Below are positions 1-11,724 of a stretch of 64,000 bases of DNA, one piece after another. Below the pieces are notes generated by a model. It did not search any database. It saw nothing but the letters and a program-made list of their open reading frames with translations, and was not told the origin of the DNA. Both the position numbers and the translations under genes were made by a program. Numbering within the stretch: position 1 is the first letter of the stretch; each line of letters begins with the position of its first letter. This DNA comes from Calycina herbarum (taxonomy: Eukaryota; Ascomycota; Leotiomycetes; Helotiales; Pezizellaceae), in assembly GCA_001414485.1 (NCBI GenBank), contig LLEY01000060.1, forward strand, positions 186,001 to 250,000, written 5' to 3'.

Positions 1-414
1 CTTGAATTATGATAGTAGTAATTATTCGACAACGGTTCATGTTATCTCTTGTGTGTTTTGCGAGTTTTGATGGGGTATGTACCGTACTCCCTTGCTTGGT
101 ATTAGGAAATAGTGCTGATTTTTGTTTAGTAGCTAGCTAATGGAGCTGTTTGATTTTGGTTTGATCTGAAGTGAGAGATGATAAAGTCTCCTGGCTGGTC
201 CACAGCAGGTCGTCTTCCGGGGACATATCTTCCGAGCAAAGGTAGTGTATATCAGTGAATTGAATGTAGCAACTGCTCCAGTAAGGTTGAGTTTTCTTTT
301 GTTTATCTCTGTCGTGGCGTAATTTCCACAAGTGAAAAATGTCGACACCTACCTGGCTTGAGGACTCGAGAAAGAGAATAACGATTCTGCGAAACGAAAC
401 GAGGAAAAGAGTCG
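1..414. other. No supported gene at left edge
   Basis: Only short overlapping open frames without family resemblance are visible. The segment lies upstream of the broken SET gene and may hold its former promoter. Confidence 0.4.
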
Positions 415-2891
415 ATGATGGGGGAGGAAACTGCTACACACGATATGGACTTGGAGGGACTGGTGGAACCCGAAATGTCTGGACTGGTGAAAGAGATAGA
501 AACTACGATTAGCTTCGGGTACCAAGTGGTGGTGGAGGTATTAGATACATGCTATCTGCTTTTTGCTCTGCTTATTAAAGCGATTTGTTTTGTTGGGCAA
601 GAAGACATCGAAATTAATGGGAAGATGGATGGCAACGCGAGAATTGAAGATTCTGTCGAGCGAGACGTCGGAACTAAAGCACCAGTCGAAGTGGAGAGGG
701 GAAGCACAACTAGGGACGACGACAAGTTTGTACATCGAGACGAAGCGAGAGACAGCAAGCACAACGGGAAATGAGACCTCCCTACAAGACATCAGAACCG
801 AAGAACTGGTGAAAGAGAAAATGGAAAGCACAACTGGAAACGAGTTATGTTAAGCAAGATGTTGTAGGGGGGGAAGAGATGGTCAGCACGGCGGAAAATG
901 ATGGGTCTATCGAACACGATATTGGTACCCAAGTACTAGTAGGAGGGACGACGAACGAGAGGGGTCATGATAAGTTCGATGTCGAAACTAAAGAAGAGAC
1001 GGAAGCTACACCAGGAAACAACATGACTTCTGGAGAAGATAGCAAAATCGAGGAACCAGTGAAAGAGGGGATGGAAAACAAAACGGGAAATGAGAATCGT
1101 ACCAAGAGAGAGGTCGAAGAGGAAGAAGTCATGGAGGGAACAACGGGAAAGAACGAGACCTCTGTACGAAACATCGAAATCGATGAGCTGGCGGAAGAGA
1201 TTATGGGAAGCACTACCGGAAATAGCGAGTCTACTCATCAAAACAACACCACCGAAGCACCAATGAAATGGAAGATGAAAATCACAGCGGGAAACGACAA
1301 GTCTACCGAACGAGATATCGAAACCAAGGCAAAGATGCATATCACAACGGGAAGCAATGAGTGTGTTGAGCAAGACAAGGAAGTGGAAGAGGAGGCACAT
1401 GGTCTAGTAGGAAATGATAAGAGCCCCGTTCAAGATGTCGAAGCCCAACGGGAGTTGGAAGGTGTGGACGAGGCACCGAAACCAAAGAAAGTACGGTAGG
1501 AACCGACGAGTGTGTCAAGCAAGACACGGAACGAAAGACAAGCACGGGGGTTCTAACAGAAAATGACAAGCGCATCGTTGGAGATGTTCAAGATGTCGAA
1601 ACCGAAGGGAAAATTGGAAATCTGGCAGAAAATGACGGGGTTGTTGAAAAAGATGTCGATGTCAAAGACAAGACGGAAATTACGACAACAAATGACAAGG
1701 TCTTCGTGCTAGACCTCAATATTCCCACCACGACGGTAAGAGAAATGTCTACCGAGGACGACGCCATGGAGAAAGTAAATATTGCGATCAAGCGAGCAGA
1801 AGACATGTTTTCTGAGCACAGAATTGAGGGGAAGGAAAAGGTGGAAGTTCCGCAGGAGGCCTCGATGCCAAAGGAAACACGGAAACCGCGACAGAAAATG
1901 AAAAGCCTGTCGAAAAGAAGGGCGAGGGGAATGAAACGAAGGGTCCAACGGGAGATACAAAGTTTACCAAGCAAGACAAAAAAGCCAAGTTCAAGGCCCC
2001 CGTACGAGACCTCGCAGGGGACAAAAAGGTGGAAAGCATGCCAGAAGACGGGATGTGCGAGGTACAAATAGGCGAAAACGGGAAAGGTCTTGTCGCGTTA
2101 CAGGACATCAAACAGGGTGAAAGGATTCTGTCCGAGAGACCAATCCTTCAAATTCAATTCGGCGGATTCACACATGAGGGGTAAACAAACAGCTCCGTAA
2201 AGAAATCAAAACTCTCAGTGATGATATGAAAACCTTCTTCTTCTCCTTGCCGAACTGGCTGCGAGGAAGAAGCGGAAACCCCACCGATGTCGAGAGAAAT
2301 GGCCAGATTTTTCAATCAAATAGCATCCGGATGGACGATGAAAAAGGAAGACATTGTATTGTCATGAAAGCTTGTCGAATCAACCATTCCTGCGAAACCA
2401 ATTCGGAGAGCCATTGGAATGAACGCCTTGGACGAAATACAATCCATGCTTTGAGAGATATTCAGAAGGGAAAAGAGACTACGAGATACTATCTTTCTAA
2501 TAACGATGACCCTTTGAAGGATCGGCAGAAGACGTTCAAGAACAGATATAGAGTTGATTTTGAGTGTCCTCGCTGTAGCCTCACAGATGAGAAGCGTATG
2601 GCGGATGATAGGTGGGTAATGCAGCTCCACGATTTGAGGGATCAGATCAGAAAGGCCGATGAAAAGAAGCAACAATTCCTCAACCCGCTTCAAATATTTC
2701 ATCTTATCAGACAAGAAGTTCGTATCCTCAAAGAAAAACTGGAGGAGCCTGGAGGACCACACGGAGGACCAACCCACATCCCACTTGCTGTGGCTTATGT
2801 CAGCGCAGCCCGTGTCGCTCTTGTGGATAGCGATACAGCAAGAGCGCGGTGTTTCCTGGAAAAGATGGTTTCGATTTATTCCACAGTGTAA
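415..2891 (+). pseudogene. Broken SET-domain gene with repeat-rich acidic N-terminal region
   Basis: The 3' part encodes a SET-domain protein: a start-of-SET segment near 2075-2160 (GKGLVALQDIKQGERIL), then the signature RINHSCETNS near 2380 and the post-SET cysteine segment FECPRCSL near 2558-2580. Upstream, about 415-2070, is a hydrophilic region made of degenerate repeats recurring around TTGNE/TAGND plus a D-I/V-E-T stretch. No single frame spans it. The coding frame changes near 710, 846, 1495, 1850 and 2183, each time by one or two bases with similarity continuing at once, which suits indels better than introns; no usable splice sites flank the shifts. The active family methylates protein lysines, but many fungal SET proteins have unknown substrates. 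I read this as a pseudogene; several assembly errors in one repeat-rich locus are the alternative. Confidence 0.65.
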
Positions 2892-3203
2892 TTGCGGAGA
2901 GGTGAAGGGAACGCTGAAGAGTCTGAAAGCAAGAGGCCTTAGAAACCGCCCAGCTCCTTCGTTGAGTGATTAGTGGTGTAAACACGAGCTCTTACGAAAA
3001 AGTTACTTCTTTGGTTATCTTACTTAGAAAGAGTAGCCGCAAGAGAGGAGGGCAACCTTCAGAAAATTGGGAATGAGCTGGAAGACTTCGTGTAGAGAAA
3101 AAGTGAGAGAGATAAAAACTTTAAGCTCGAATGAACGATCTGGGACCATGTAGTTGGTATTCATGTGATGGAAAAACAACACATCCTTTCTTCCAACTTC
3201 TCA
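2892..3203. other. Intergenic, nothing recognised
   Basis: Probable 3' flanks of the SET relic and of the following minus-strand gene. No gene, repeat or RNA recognised. Confidence 0.4.
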
Positions 3204-3923
3204 TCAGATCAAATAACAAATCCCATACTTTTCAACCGCCAAAATAAAGTAAGCCCCAAAACCGTCCTTCGGAAAAGACTTGAGCTTCTCATAAGCCCAC
3301 AAAACGCCCCAGACATAATAATTCCAAAACAGTGGACGGAACCATAAAGATTTCGTATTATACCTACCCCCAAAATCATTAGCAAATGTCCTCTCATTTC
3401 ATCATAAGACATGAGGAGGAGTCAAAAATACATACATCGACCAACGACTCCTAAGCACAAAAAACATCACAGCCCCAAACCCCAAGTGCTCATAAGCACA
3501 AGTATCCTCACGACATAATCTCATTAATTCCACAAAAATGAACCCAGCGGGACCATACTTTTCAATGCTTTCGTCGACACTAAGTTCTTCCTTCCCATAC
3601 AAGTTCTCATGGGTTTTCTCGTAATTTTCCCAAGCGAGTGGGATAGCGAAAAGTAAAAAGTAGAGAAGCATTAGTTTGCGTGTGAACCGTTGCTTTAGTG
3701 TGAGAAGATACGAGGGAGTTCTGGCGATAAATGAATATTCGTTGAAAGTTTGGGTTTGTTGGGAATAATTGAACGGTTTGGGTTTGTTGAACATGCGAAA
3801 GTGACGTTGCTGGACCCCAAACGTACGGAGAGGGGATTGCACGAAAAGGAGGTTGCGATTCGTTGTCTGGGGAGGAAATTTTGCCATCCTGGCGATGTTT
3901 TGGAGCAAAGTGTTGGGCTTCAT
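3204..3923 (-). CDS. Hypothetical protein with a possible membrane segment
   Basis: Two exons: 3923..3436 and 3363..3204, with a 72-nt intron (GTATGT...GGTAG), giving 215 residues. I start at the ATG at 3923; the frame is open for 13 codons further but only from a GTG. The N-terminus is basic and rich in Ser, Thr and Arg, so a mitochondrial presequence is possible. One hydrophobic stretch (LMLLYFLLFAIPLAW) lies in the middle. The second exon is aromatic-rich (LWFRPLFWNYYVWGVLWAYE). I do not recognise the family. Splicing is supported because the frame after the intron runs on with similar composition to a TGA at 3204. Confidence 0.45.
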
Positions 3924-4049
3924 GGTTGTGATGACGGGTGGAAGATGAAACGGATTTTCCACTGCGTGTGGTCTTATACCGTTCCTTTCTTTGAGCTAAA
4001 CTAGTCCAAAAATAGAAAGTGTAGAGACCATGAGCGTACTAGTTCGAAA

Positions 4050-4850
4050 CTAACGAAAAATGACAGCAATATCGAGATACGTCAGATGCAAATTCGCAAA
4101 CAACCTCGGCGATGAAAGACTTCTTCTAACTGACCACCATAAGAGAAACTTATGAAATGCGAAGTTCCTAGGAATTGTAGTATAGAAAGCCCCGTTGAAG
4201 CCATCGTGCGAGAGATAATCTACCCCGGTAGACAACAACGCAGTCGTAGCTATCACCTCAATGTTCCAGCCTTCTAGAATAAAGCAAGTCATTACCCGAA
4301 AGGCTTAAACCAAGTTGTATTGGGACAATGACCTTTAATTATCCCCTGGGTTGATTGATACTTTAAAGTGTGCCATAGAGTTAGAGTGGCGATTACAGTA
4401 AACCCTCGACAACTCGAAGTTTTCAAATTCCACTCGGTCACAGCCAGATGCATCAAGGTATCAAGTTTTGGAACGAGGTGATTATCGCAATAGTCGTTGT
4501 ATATCTTGGTCTGCGTTGAAAATGACGTTGCTCGCTGAATTCCTGGAGCAATGGAGAAGAAGGCAGTATTAAATAGGGGTTGACATTGAATCTTGAGTTG
4601 AACAAGAGAGAAATGGTAGTGGCTGTATTGAGCCCACGTTTCCCATTCTGTGCACCTGAAAGGGAACCAGGTAAACCGAACTTCATTCTTTAAGATAATC
4701 ATTGAAAACACAAAAACCTGGGCAAGAAAGTGGCGTTCTAAGTTCTTGGGAGTTTTTGGGAAGGTACGACTGCTTGGTCGCAACTTCCTTCTGACTTCGG
4801 CCTCGGGATTCTGGAACTACCTGGATCTCGTGGTACCTTCACAGCCATCT
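4050..4850 (-). CDS. Possible multi-exon hypothetical gene, unresolved
   Basis: An ATG near 4847 opens a short frame. Further 5'-3' on the minus strand, a 120-codon stretch ending near 4292 looks moderately protein-like (WETWAQYSHYHFSLVQ). Several GT and AG candidates exist, but no model keeps one frame convincingly, and no family is recognised. It could equally be non-coding. Listed so that the stretch is not mistaken for examined and empty. Confidence 0.15.
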
Positions 4851-4913
4851 TAGACACATCAACACAAAAACATTACAATTGTCATTTTTGGTTTCAAAAC
4901 ATATACAAACATC

Positions 4914-6838
4914 ATGCCCTCCCCATCGAAACGTCTTCCAATCCTCAACATCTTGATACTCCAAGCACCCATACATCGCTACAGCAAGCATGTATGGGAC
5001 TTATTTCGTACCAGACAAGAAACCACCCCGGATGATGTTTTTGACACAAGAGCACTGGAGTCGGAACAAGCTTCAAAATCACCCGAGCGAATTGTCTCCA
5101 ATTTCGTCAATGGACTTCCTTTCCCAGTTTTACTCCTTCTCTATCCAACCATCCTTGTTATTCGAGTCTTACCTACCCGATTCATTCTGACAAACGGCCA
5201 CTCCATCCTTCTGAAGTCCCGAAACTGGTTTTTGCCAAAAACTCCATCACCTCCTGTGCTCAGGCAAGTCCTCTCGGTTCTCATTTTCCCCACATCATCT
5301 TGCAAGAATTCAGTTAGCACCAAACAAGCACACATTATTCCCCGGATTATTTTACAAACCAAGCCTTAGTCGCGGAAAACCCATCGTATAATTTGAAACT
5401 AATTCCCCTAGACCCAAATCTACCTCCACCCAAGACGACGTTGCAAATGCCATTACGAGATTATCTTCCACCCTCCGTGACTTCCCAATACCCGCCCGAG
5501 GACGCCAATTCCACGATATCTTGACCAAAAGTCACATTCTTTGTGAAGATTTGAAAGTGCTTTTGCAACAAGAAAAGGCACATACGAAATGGAAGTTAAT
5601 ACAACATGATGAAATCGACAGGCGCATCCAACCTCTCCGGAATGCTGTTGAAGATGTCAAGAATGGAGTCCGAGAACTCACCCCTGAGTACGAGATGGAC
5701 CATATTTTCTCGACAAAAGAATTAGAAGCATGGATTGATAGTCTACAAGAAGCCCAGGCGGAATTCGAAAAAGATATGGGAATAAAATATGGGGTTCTTG
5801 GGTGTCGGATATATGCTGTCCAAGCGAAGGTAGACCTCCTTCTGGAGTTGGACAAAACAAGCTCGAGAGGAACTGTCACCCAATTGCCTTATATACAAAG
5901 CATCGAGGAATGTCCTAGTTATCGTTGGGGGCTTTATGAAGAATCGATGGTTGGACCAATCGACATCCACGAAAATAAAGAAGATGCAGTCAAGGATGAT
6001 GATGAGATACCACCACCACCCGATTCGCCACCGGGAAAGAGCGTCATTGTTAACTTCCCGGTTGTCAATACACCTGAAAGTGCAAGCGGAAATACACCCC
6101 TGGCTCATCGTCCAAGGTGAGTTAGCTTCTTATCATTTCAAGTGTCTTGGAGCAACTTTCTCAATCTTGTTTGATTCTAGAATGGTGGAACAATGTGACC
6201 ATTATCCGAAAGACCTCAAACAGCATTTTTTTTGTCTGACGGGTTTTGGGACAATGGCAGTCGATTCTGAAGAAAATGCTGATACTTGGATACAGACCAC
6301 GCGGAAGATCTCGAAACTCAAAAGGCTCGAATCGGTCTTCGTCTCTGACCGCTTACCAACGATACTCGGGCAAGCCATACGCCAAACGACCATCCATCAG
6401 TCCCCGTTCATCATTGCTGCGTTCAAAGCTAGAAGCTGAAGAGAAGGAGAAAGCAAGCCAACGCGTACTAAGCCAAAGTTCCACTTCTTCTTCACATACA
6501 GATCATCCATCAGATTCGCTGTCGGGTTCAACAATTGATTCGGAAATTTCCCGATACGAAGGTGGGGAGTCGAGCGAGTACAGCGAAACGTTGGAGCTGT
6601 CTCGAGCACTTGAAGAGATTGTGAATGATATTGACGAACTCAGTAAGTTCTCTCTTCCTCTCGTTCTTAATGCAAGGATATTAACTCATGAATTCGAACC
6701 CCAGACAGAAAACAAGATGGGCCCCAAAGTCGTCAACCCGGCAGCCGCAGGAGCCGTAGGAGTTATAAAAGCCACCAAAGTTACCCAAGTCACCCAGGCT
6801 CCCTTGACGGCGAGACACTTGTCGATTATGAGAATTAG
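4914..6838 (+). CDS. Hypothetical multi-exon protein; exon structure partly unresolved
   Basis: The clearest exon ends at 6117 and is open from about 5420. It encodes charged, likely coiled-coil sequence (DVKNGVRELTPEYEMD, LEAWIDSLQEAQAEFEKD) and an acidic proline run (DDDEIPPPPDSPP). A later exon (about 6440-6644) is Ser/Glu-rich and ends at a GTAAGT. After the acceptor at 6705-6706 a basic Ser/Arg tail (RQPGSRRSRSYKS) runs to a TAG at 6836-6838. The connections between 4914 and 5420 and between 6180 and 6440 could not be fixed, because all three frames carry plausible pieces. The family is not recognised. Downstream coding-like sequence to about 7310 may belong to it (separate entry). Gene presence is fairly likely; boundaries are not. 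Confidence 0.4.
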
Positions 6839-6908
6839 CATGGGCGATTTCATGAAATACCTCTTCCTCTTCATCATGGTTATTTTGACTAGGGAAAATA
6901 GTGGGTGA

Positions 6909-7310
6909 AGGTTTTTCTGGCGACTCGGGCCGAAGTGGGAGGGACTTGGGAGGCAGGAGAGAAGCATTGTCACGATATCTCCTACGCTATTAGTATTGTT
7001 AGCACTATCAATCGTTGTTTATCTTTGTTCTGGGGGAATGAATAGCAGTGTCTGGGTCAACTGGTCAGGAGTGTACAATGATATTTTCACTTTTATCTCA
7101 CAACACCTCCGAGATTATGAGCTTGCCTAGAAACTGTCTGGAGACATATGCCTTAACCCTCGTAACACAAAGCAACGATTCGAATTTTTGTCTTATGTCG
7201 CGAGTCACATCCGACACGATCTCCATACACGATCCACCGTTTCCAATCTTACTGTCACCATAAGCCAGCTGGCATATCTGATCCACCAACCGTGGAATTT
7301 ACCAATTATA
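6909..7310 (+). pseudogene. Coding-like segment with membrane span and in-frame stop
   Basis: In one frame, 6909-7127 reads as a basic aromatic segment (RFFWRLGPKWEGLGRQERS), then a strong hydrophobic span (LLVLLALSIVVYL), then WVNWSGVYNDIFTFISQHL. A TAG at 7128-7130 interrupts it, yet the same frame continues with protein-like sequence (FEFLSYVASHIRHDL, ISQLAYLIHQPWNLP) to about 7310. It may be the membrane-anchored 3' end of the preceding gene, either broken by a nonsense change or joined by introns I could not place. A decayed fragment is the simplest reading. Confidence 0.3.
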
Positions 7311-7364
7311 GTGTCGAGCCGTGAATTTAGTACTGTTTGTTCTTTAGTTGTATTGTTCAAGAAA

Positions 7365-7520
7365 GTTTATAGTAATTAATTTAATTAAATACAGTAAATT
7401 TATGAAAAACTATAGAGTACTAGTTACTCACCCCAGTAGCTTTTATTTAAAACAAATATTCTGGAAAGTTAAGAATACTTGAACAAAGTACGAATATTGA
7501 TTTATTGATTTATTAGATTT
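7365..7520. repeat. AT-rich repeat relic, family R2 (partial copy)
   Basis: This stretch (TTAATTTAATTAAATA... TATAGAGTACTAGTTACTCA... CTTTTATTTAAAA...) aligns by eye with the two longer copies at 34843-35102 and 38632-38923. It is strongly AT-biased and interrupted by many C-to-T type differences, as expected for repeat-induced point mutation in ascomycetes. No coding capacity remains. The rest of 7311-7761 shows nothing recognisable. Confidence 0.5.
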
Positions 7521-7761
7521 CAATGTTCAGGAGTAATACCAAGCTGCCCAAGGTAGATATGATTTTAAAGCATTATTTTCAAAAGTCACAGTGGAATACT
7601 TCTGGTTGTAGGTAATGAAATTTATTCTTGACCGATCAAGTTTCCAGCCAACATCCCTCGAAAATTCAACGTCTTATTCAAAGCCAAGGCTTTCCTCCAC
7701 GAGATTTAAAGTGAGTGTAGGATGATCGAGTCCATCTCGTCTCGTTTGTTCGTAAAAATCA

Positions 7762-8010
7762 TCAAAGATCCCATCCAAGACGCTCCACTTGAGCTTGTTT
7801 GCGGCGATATTCGGTTGACTGTAGGCATTTTGGACAAACGAAGGAGGAAGTTTGAGCGTGGGAAACCCAGTTAGGGCAGCTACATGATGCTACGAATCCA
7901 GGACAGTTTTGACAAGCCCAGAGACGTTGATTTTGAGGTTTTGTGGAATCGGGCTTGTAGTGGGACCAGCGAGAACATTGCGTGCACCATTGATCGATTG
8001 GTTGACACAT
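7762..8010 (-). CDS. Small cysteine-rich zinc-ribbon-like protein
   Basis: An 82-residue frame starting at ATG 8010 with four regularly spaced cysteine groups: CTQC, CQNC, a CSC group and CPKC, which suggests two zinc-binding ribbons. There is no signal peptide, so it is likely intracellular. The family is not recognised. An oddity at the 3' end is that another frame is also protein-like from about 7830 to a stop at about 7680 (LDGIFDDFYEQ, HPTLTLNLVEESLGFE). The true C-terminus may therefore lie there through a short intron or a frameshift. A decayed gene is possible. Confidence 0.4.
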   Translation of the reverse strand: MCQPIDQWCTQCSRWSHYKPDSTKPQNQRLWACQNCPGFVASCSCPNWVSHAQTSSFVCPKCLQSTEYRRKQAQVERLGWDL

Positions 8011-8366
8011 GTTGAGTTTGAGTTGGGGGTGTGCAATTTTTGGTTTGTTGTTTTCGTGAGGCCGGGTGTTTTCTTCTCTGGAGATTGAGGTATGGGGGAG
8101 AGTAGGTGTATTTTTATGAACTTTTTTGGAGAGAGGCTACGTTGCTTGGTTTGAGTGATTGGATTTGGAAGAGGGGGGTTGACGCTGAATAACCATTCAA
8201 TAGTTGATCGAAGTATTGAATGGTACCTTGCCTTTTCTCCTATGGAATGCGACCGATTATTCAATATCTAGAGAAACAAGTGTTATTATTAAGAGCAAAG
8301 TCGATTCACGGGTTTACTAATATATACGGAGGTAAGTCATGCAAGTGATTGTTTTCATCTGTAGTG

Positions 8367-8540
8367 ATGGAATCACAAGCTGGTCTGCTAAGCGAGGCAG
8401 TTTACAAGAAATGTTATTCAGATATTCCTGCAGCAGCTGAGATTCTTGGAAGAAGGGGTTTGTCTGATCTATATGTCAAGGCTTATACTGAATTCTTTAT
8501 GAATAACTCTCCAGCAATTATTTTAAATGTTGTCAAATAA
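8367..8540 (+). CDS. Short hypothetical ORF, possible gene fragment
   Basis: 57 codons from ATG 8367, with amphipathic protein-like sequence (DIPAAAEILGRRGLSDLY). A possible acceptor (CTGTAG) lies just before it, so it could be the last exon of a gene whose upstream exons I cannot see, or a relic. No domain recognised. Confidence 0.2.
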   Translation: MESQAGLLSEAVYKKCYSDIPAAAEILGRRGLSDLYVKAYTEFFMNNSPAIILNVVK

Positions 8541-9056
8541 CTATACTGAAAGAGTAGATGAGTATCTTGTAGTATGTACTTGTAAAGATCCCAGAACTTC
8601 ATTTAATTGACTTGATAGCTGTGAACTTCCTTGAACAACATAACTAACGAAATTTACTAATGAAACTAAGTACTTAATGCTTAACCAAGTGACATGATTA
8701 GTCCCTTCCACAACTAGCCAATTCCATACCAGATCAGCCGTCCATTAAATCCTTACAATAAGATCGGCAACCAAGTCCCAAATCTCATCCCGAAGTTCCC
8801 AGAACCAAACTCCCCACTAAAAAGCCCCTTCCTGAGAGAATCAAGGTCAAGAATTCCAGACCAAACGCACGACTCATGTACTACTCGGACCAAAGCTGTT
8901 TTTCGGCGTTCCTGGCTTCTGTCCCTAGATAATAAGTTAGACCCCTCCAAACTAATTCTGTGACATTTCCTGTCGCGTCTCGTATTCCCTGGTGACAAAT
9001 GCAACAATTCACCCTCCCCTAAGAACACCACTTTATGATTATCCCTCTGTGCTTGG
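8541..9056. other. Intergenic, nothing recognised
   Basis: 3' flank of the following minus-strand gene. No gene, repeat family or RNA recognised. Confidence 0.4.
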
Positions 9057-10377
9057 CTAGAAATCATCATAGTCATCCTCTTCATCATCATCATCATCCT
9101 GATAAGGTCCCTCAGCCGTATTTAAAATCCTAAAGTTCCACCCCATCCTCTCCCTCTCCTTCTCAAAAATCTCACAAAAAGGCTTATTAATCGCCAAATA
9201 AAAAGTCTCCAACCCCTCAAACCTCACCAAGGGGTCGAGCCATAGTCTTTCAAATCCCTGAGTCATCCCAAAGGTTGGTTGGTAATATTCATGGTGACGA
9301 GTCCAGATTCTCACTCTCAATCTTTCCAAGGATTTCAAGGTCGAGACTAGGTCCCAAAATCTTTTGTAGGCGAGGTTTGCTGCGACACTGGCTTGGGGTT
9401 GAGGATTGGTTGACAGGTATTTGGAACCGGGTTTGGGGTAGTTTATATTGAAATGTTTGATGAAGTAGGGGGATGGCTCTGGATCGCGGAAGCAGTTCAT
9501 TTCCCATTCTAGGTCTAGGGATGTGATGGAGTGAAGAAGGGGGAGGGGGAGGTTTTGGGTCAATTTCCTAAGGGCGGAGGGGGATTCGAAGCCGAATACT
9601 ATTTTGCTGTATAAGATTGGTGAAGTCTCAATATATCTTTGGGAATTGATTAGTTACTTTCTTGTTTTGGATATACGGAAGAGAGGGACTTACGCTTGTC
9701 GACAGGTGAAAAGGAACGAATTCTCGATTCTTGGGGATTGATCTGGACGGAGGACGAATTCTTCGTGGGAAATACACCAGTGATGGGGAGAGTTTGGTAG
9801 ATAGCGTTTGGGACAGGGACAGTGGGACCATGCTTGTTTAACCATTCCCCTGTTTTTTCCTTTGCGTTGGATTACTTCATTTGGCCAACTGAGATGCCAT
9901 TTTCGAGATTGATCGAAGAATAGCTCTTCATAGATCTGGCGCCGGACTTCAATTGGGAGGCGGCTGAGAAGTGAACATTGTTTTTGGGGAGAAATATCTT
10001 GGGACCATGTCAGAACCTTGACTTCAGACGAGGTTGGTACGGATGGCTCTATGATATATTCAAGCACTGATCGTTTGAGCTATGAAGATCAGCTAAGTTC
10101 ATGAAATCACAAATCGACTTACAGGGCCTTGGATGCAGCGAACAATTCTCTTCACCAGCCTGCGAAGTGCTGATTGAGGCTTCTTCGTCTTCTCGCGCTT
10201 CTGGGATTCGTGGATCTCTTCAGGGGCATTTGGAAAGTAATAGCGTCCATCCTTGATGTCGTTGCTATTTATCGTCCACAAGTATCCCCCACCCATCTTT
10301 TCGAGTTGTCTTTTGCAACTGTATTGCAGTGGGTCCGGCGGAGGGGGGCTGGGAGGAAGAAGGAAATACAACCTCAT
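9057..10377 (-). CDS. DUF7730/2EXR-like fungal protein
   Basis: Three exons, 10377..10123, 10079..9694 and 9606..9057, code for 396 residues. The introns are 43 nt (GTAAGT...CATAG) and 87 nt (GTAAGT...ACAG), and lengths and phases agree. The start is the first ATG after an in-frame TAA; the frame upstream opens only with GTG. The diagnostic segment is LLSRLPIEVRRQIYEELFF around residues 120-140. This motif opens a large family of fungal proteins of unknown function (DUF7730, related to 2EXR and F-box-like proteins). The C-terminus is an acidic Asp/Glu run (DDDDDEEDDYDDF) from a CAT/CTT-type simple repeat. Function is unknown, and an F-box-like adaptor role would be speculation. Confidence 0.75.
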
Positions 10378-10554
10378 ATTTTTCCACGGAGAGAATTGAT
10401 TGTTTGTGACGACCAGGTCGGACACTTATACGACGGTCCTCGTTCGCTGTGGCACAGCTGGGCTGAATGCCAGGTTGATACGATGGATAATAAAACCGGC
10501 AGTAAAGACTGCTCGTTATTCAAAATCTCTAGGATCATCTAGAGCCTTTAACCT

Positions 10555-10695
10555 ATTCCGAAACAATTGAAGTTGATCGAGCTAACTATCTAGGTTAATT
10601 TTATAAATAATTGAATTGCCCTAGAAAGCTGGAACAAACTGGAACGAGAGCCTGAAATATTTACTGCCGCTTTTTACTGCCGCTTTTAGTATCTA
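10555..10695 (+). repeat. Partial copy of the TCGCGATGGA inverted-repeat element
   Basis: Resembles the right half of the complete element at 63633-63841: an AATTG-CCCTAGAAAG-TGGAACAA stretch followed by TACTGCCGCTTTT. The ending TTTACTGCCGCTTTT is duplicated in tandem. The outermost inverted-repeat bases are lost. Confidence 0.5.
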
Positions 10696-11724
10696 GCGGA
10701 GAACCTTAGGCAGCAGGATACAAGCACGAGACATATATGATAATTGATACATCAGAAGAGGATACGAATTCAATGGACTTGCGTTGCATCTTGGAAGGTA
10801 TTCGAGAGATAAATAATGAGGCTATTCACAAGTCTTAGTTAGCTTGGTGTTGTCACGTTGGTTTCCGGCGCATCGGCTGTTTCGGGCCGGCATTTCATCG
10901 GCCATGGTGAGTCGGCCTTTCCTTTCCCCACTTCATTTTCTGTTCATTTCAAGGGGTGAAAACAATCTCCCTCACAAGCTTTTTCCAAGCATGCAACATG
11001 ACCGCTGCCAATTCTGAGGCAATCGATAACTTCGAAACTCAAGGTTGCCATCTTTCTCAATATTATACCTTCATCATTTTCCCTCGAGATCTGACCCTCA
11101 CAAGGGTTAAAACCCCCTCTGATCTCGTGGGAGCCTCCATCTACGTATGCGCGTTTGAAGACGTCAGCATCAATCTCTCCACTCTTCACGGTCAGGAAAA
11201 TAACGCGCCACCATGTTTTAGCACACGTTCATCAATCTGGTGGGTTGCTAAGCATCTATTTTATGGAGCAATATGGGTCTGATATGTCTCGCTTGGGCCA
11301 CAAACACTGGCATTGCTGGTTGGATCTACACTCTATTCTTGGATTTTATGGGTACCTTTCTCTTGACTCAGCCCTTTCAATGGAGAACTTCAGTCCTTTA
11401 CGTCTTTTTTGGTGGGGTGTAATCAACGTCGCCGGTACCCGGTATCGATGTGGGTTAATTTATCAAAATGGTACATATGAGTGGAACGCGTGAAGTGTCT
11501 CCTCGTTTTTCGGATTTCTTGTTCTGTCTTGCTTCATTCTACTTTTACGAGTACATCTTTTGACATCTTTCGTTTTCTGTATCAAACTTTAATCCATTTC
11601 ACTCGTTACTGTATCTGAATATTCGAACTGGGATTGTGCTTGCCTTGGATTCAAGAAAGAATTTTTTTTTTTTGTATATCAATTGCAATCACGACACACG
11701 AAGAGAAAGGGGATTGTTACGAGG
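10696..11724. promoter_or_regulatory. Upstream region of the GH76 gene
   Basis: About 1 kb without a supported gene; open frames here have no family resemblance. The final 200 bp are pyrimidine-rich with a T(9) tract near 11661, typical of a fungal promoter and leader. No specific factor site can be claimed. Confidence 0.35.

Noticed and set aside
936..1400. 154-codon antisense frame over the SET repeat region
   Set aside because: Phe/Ser/Leu-rich complement of the Glu/Lys/Thr repeats; no independent signal.
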